Shown here in pieces: positions 62,088 to 64,000 of a stretch of 64,000 nt of DNA; the stretch's first letter is position 1; every line of letters begins with the position of its first letter. Source of the DNA: Planctomycetota bacterium (GTDB lineage Bacteria; Planctomycetota; UBA1135; GCA-002686595); assembly GCA_947484275.1 (NCBI GenBank), contig CANKOY010000006.1, positions 1-64,000 on the forward strand, written 5' to 3'. The translations under genes and the position numbers were made by a program. The notes below the pieces were generated by a model, which was given only the letters and a program-made list of their open reading frames with translations, was not told the origin of the DNA and searched no databases.

Positions 62088-62960
62088 TCAGCGCGGCCAA
62101 GGGTAAAAGCCCTGGCCGCTCTTCTTGCCGAGTTTTCCGGCGGCGACCATGTCGCGCAAGATCTGCGGTGGGGTAAAGCGCTCACCCAGCTCGCGCGCCA
62201 GGTGTTCGGCGATACCCAAGCGCACGTCGAGCCCCACCAGGTCGGTGAGTTTGAGTGGTCCCATGGGGAAGCCGTAACCAAGCACCATCGCCTTGTCGAT
62301 GTCTTCGGCGCTGGCCACACCGGACTCGAACATGCGCATGGCTTCCAGGCCAATGCACAGTCCCAGGCGCGATGATGCGAATCCCGGCGTGTCGCGAACT
62401 TCGATCGGGTCCTTGCCCATGCGCAGGCACAGATCCAGGGCAGTTTTCACGGCCGAGTCGGAACTCTGCTCGGCGCGAACGACTTCGATCAACCTCATCA
62501 AGTGCACGGGATTGAAAAAGTGCATGCCGACGACGCGCTCCGGTGCGGAGCAGGCGGCTGCGATGCGCGAGACCGGAAGCGCCGAGGTGTTCGTGGCCAG
62601 GAGCACGTCCGCGTCGAGGGCCTTCGACATGCGCGCAAACAGCGTGCACTTCAGTTCGAGCTTCTCCGGGACCGCCTCAATCACCAGCTGCGCTCCGCGA
62701 ATTGCAGCGTCGAAATCGGACGTGGCGACGATCCGTTCGAGCGTGGAGTCGCGCTGTTCGGCGCTGACCTTGCCCTTCTCGATGCCCTTGTCGAGATTGG
62801 CGCGGATGGCGCTCAGTCCCCGAGCCGCCGCGGCGTCATCGACGTCGTAGAGTCGCGTGCTGACTCCGGTCAAGGCCAGGGAATGGGCAATGCCGTGGCC
62901 CATGGTGCCCGCGCCGAGCACGGCGGCGCAGTCAATCTTGCTTGCGTCGATCACGTTCAA
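62088..62960 (-). CDS. 3-hydroxyacyl-CoA (3-hydroxybutyryl-CoA) dehydrogenase
   Basis: 290 residues from TTG 62960 (a GTG two codons on is an alternative). The NAD site is VLGAGTMGHGIAHSLA. The catalytic region includes ATNTSALPVSRIA and the signature VGMHFFNPVHLMRLIEVV (His of the HFFNP motif). The C-terminal helical domain has GFPMGPLKLTDLVGLD. Interconverts L-3-hydroxyacyl-CoA and 3-ketoacyl-CoA in beta-oxidation or butyrate-type metabolism. It follows the MDR dehydrogenase gene by 14 bp. Confidence 0.94.
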   Translation of the reverse strand: MNVIDASKIDCAAVLGAGTMGHGIAHSLALTGVSTRLYDVDDAAAARGLSAIRANLDKGIEKGKVSAEQRDSTLERIVATSDFDAAIRGAQLVIEAVPEKLELKCTLFARMSKALDADVLLATNTSALPVSRIAAACSAPERVVGMHFFNPVHLMRLIEVVRAEQSSDSAVKTALDLCLRMGKDPIEVRDTPGFASSRLGLCIGLEAMRMFESGVASAEDIDKAMVLGYGFPMGPLKLTDLVGLDVRLGIAEHLARELGERFTPPQILRDMVAAGKLGKKSGQGFYPWPR

Positions 62961-62974
62961 AAGTGGTTCCCTGT

Positions 62975-64000
62975 CTATGCGCCTGGAATCAGAACGATCT
63001 TGCCTGTCACCTTGCGGGCCTCGAGCAGTTCGTGGGCCGCCGCGACCTGACTGAGGGGCAAGACGCGGTCAACCGTGGGCCGGTACGCGCCGCTCTGGAT
63101 GTTCGCGAAAATCTGCGGCAGCGCAGCGCGCGGTCCCATCGTGGACCCCAGCACCGACAGATTTTTCATGAACAGATGCGGCAGGGTAACCGAGACCTTC
63201 GGGCCGGTCGTGCCGCCGCAGGTCACCAGCCGCCCATTGCGTCCAAGTGTGCGCATCGACTGATCCCAAGTGGCTGGCCCGACGTGTTCGACGACCACGT
63301 CGGCGCCGCGGCCCGCAGTCAGTCCGCGGACCTCGCGTTCCCACCCGGCTTGCGTTGGATCGAGCGCGTGATCCGCGCCCAGTTGCAAGGTATGCTTGCG
63401 CTTCTCTGCCGTGCTCGCGGTGGTAATCACTCGCGCGCCGATGTGTTTGGCGATTTGAATTGCGGCCATGCCGACGCCGCTGGTCCCGCCGATTACGAGC
63501 ACGCTTTCGCCGCGCTGCAGATTGGCGCGGGAAACGAGCATGCCCCAGGCCGTCAGGTACACCAATCCGGCCGCGGCGCCGACCGTCGTATCGACGCCCT
63601 GGGGAAGCGGGAACACCTGGCGCGCCGGCAGGCAGACCAGTTCGCGGCAGAGGCCGTCGTAGTGCTCTCCGCGGATCTGATAGTCGTCCGAGAGGTGGTC
63701 ATTGCCCGCGAGGTCGTGGGCCGAGGTGCCTGAGCTCGTGCCGGGTTCCACGACCACGCGGGTGCCCACGGCGGGGCCCGCAACATTGGCGCCGAGCTCC
63801 ACGACCTCGCCGACTCCGTCGCAACCGAGGATCAGCGGCAGGGGCAGGTTGACGCCCGGCATCCCCGCCCGAACCCACAGATCGAGGTGGTTGACGCTGA
63901 CGGCGAGCATGCGCACGAGCACCTCACCAGCCGCTGGTCGCGGTTCAGGCAGATTCTCGACACGCAGCACCTCAGGCCCGCCGTGTGTGTGAATTCGAAC
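62975..64000 (-). CDS. MDR alcohol dehydrogenase/quinone-reductase-like protein, 5' end outside window
   Basis: At least 341 codons, open at the window's right edge: the frame continues upstream of the internal GTG 63970 as VRIHTHGGPEVLRVENLPEP, the usual start of MDR enzymes. The GroES-like domain has GCDGVGEVVELG and GEHYDGL; the cofactor domain has VIGGTSGVGMAAIQIAK. In the lobe where zinc ADHs have four structural Cys, this protein reads TSSGTSAHDLAGNDHLSDDYQ, with Ser and other residues instead of Cys, so the structural zinc is lost. Probably NADPH-dependent with an unknown substrate. Confidence 0.85.
   Translation of the reverse strand, partial: VRIHTHGGPEVLRVENLPEPRPAAGEVLVRMLAVSVNHLDLWVRAGMPGVNLPLPLILGCDGVGEVVELGANVAGPAVGTRVVVEPGTSSGTSAHDLAGNDHLSDDYQIRGEHYDGLCRELVCLPARQVFPLPQGVDTTVGAAAGLVYLTAWGMLVSRANLQRGESVLVIGGTSGVGMAAIQIAKHIGARVITTASTAEKRKHTLQLGADHALDPTQAGWEREVRGLTAGRGADVVVEHVGPATWDQSMRTLGRNGRLVTCGGTTGPKVSVTLPHLFMKNLSVLGSTMGPRAALPQIFANIQSGAYRPTVDRVLPLSQVAAAHELLEARKVTGKIVLIPGA

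Noticed and set aside
1-64000. General reassignment of UGA as a sense codon
   Set aside because: Many well-defined genes (typA, hrpB, histidine kinase and others) end with TGA at the expected length, so UGA is a normal stop here and only the two special cases look recoded.

Overview
The window is high-G+C bacterial DNA with tightly packed genes. Many neighbours overlap by ATGA, GTGA or TTGA, and TTG and GTG starts are common. I infer a member of the Planctomycetota, probably one of the deep, high-G+C lineages. The reasons are: an ECF sigma factor fused through a membrane segment to carboxypeptidase-regulatory-like domains; a Ser/Thr kinase with TPRs; secreted P-domain and YVTN proteins; a cysteine-rich C-terminal domain that I associate from memory with planctomycete secreted proteins; and paired cobalamin-binding radical SAM enzymes. 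No rRNA, tRNA, CRISPR array, prophage or complete insertion sequence was seen, so this assignment rests on protein content alone.

The most notable content is two genes interrupted by an in-frame UGA that is best read as selenocysteine. At 31727-32857 a secreted TlpA/thioredoxin-like protein has UGA exactly at the first catalytic cysteine of its CxxC motif (W-U-G-G-C), with a strong hairpin just downstream. At 4696-4923 a 75-codon DUF2007-like gene, translationally coupled to typA, has UGA at codon 48. It is followed by a hairpin with a GGUC loop at the usual bacterial SECIS distance. The thioredoxin case fits a known selenoprotein class. The DUF2007-like case would be a new or little-described one.

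Layout. 1-4.7 kb: secreted proteins (YVTN propeller, LolA-like, double P-domain). 4.7-7.6 kb: minus-strand operon exonuclease-WYL / typA / DUF2007-like selenoprotein. 7.8-8.5 kb: a small membrane protein and a MITE-like inverted-repeat element. 8.5-16.2 kb: Ser/Thr kinase with TPRs, a D-amino-acid oxidase-like flavoenzyme, a PqiA-like protein, and a coupled operon of an Lgt paralogue, a Tes-like radical SAM enzyme and a small membrane protein (possible membrane-lipid modification). 16.4-20.6 kb: MshEN-like protein, haem-binding protein, Rsm22-like methyltransferase, S9 peptidase. 20.7-27.7 kb: two paralogous membrane proteins, the sigma-factor fusion, a DUF4003-like protein, a large carboxypeptidase-regulatory-like protein and a tubby/LURP-like protein. 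27.8-31.7 kb: two B12-binding radical SAM enzymes flanking an AlkD-like DNA glycosylase. 31.7-32.9 kb: the thioredoxin-like selenoprotein. 33-38 kb: PhoR/PhoB-type two-component system, then a HEAT-repeat protein behind phased TGACAA repeats.

38-47 kb: M1 aminopeptidase lipoprotein, MFS transporter, ABM protein, flavodoxin-fold reductase, hrpB helicase, MuiA-family protein. 46.7-48.4 kb: TPR-zincin metallopeptidase and two small lipoproteins, one broken by an amber codon. 48.5-51.2 kb: a three-gene type III polyketide operon (PKS, ICMT-type methyltransferase, flavoprotein) resembling srsABC. 51.5-54.7 kb: 5'-nucleotidase family protein carrying a 24-bp minisatellite, coupled to a HEAT-VWA protein. 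54.7-60.6 kb: surface-glycan cluster (AP-superfamily enzyme, GT2, fused glutaminase/sugar amidotransferase, flippase). 60.6-64 kb: two anchored unknowns, a 3-hydroxyacyl-CoA dehydrogenase and an MDR dehydrogenase cut by the window edge.

All calls come from reading the sequence without database searches. Function names are family-level unless catalytic residues are cited.
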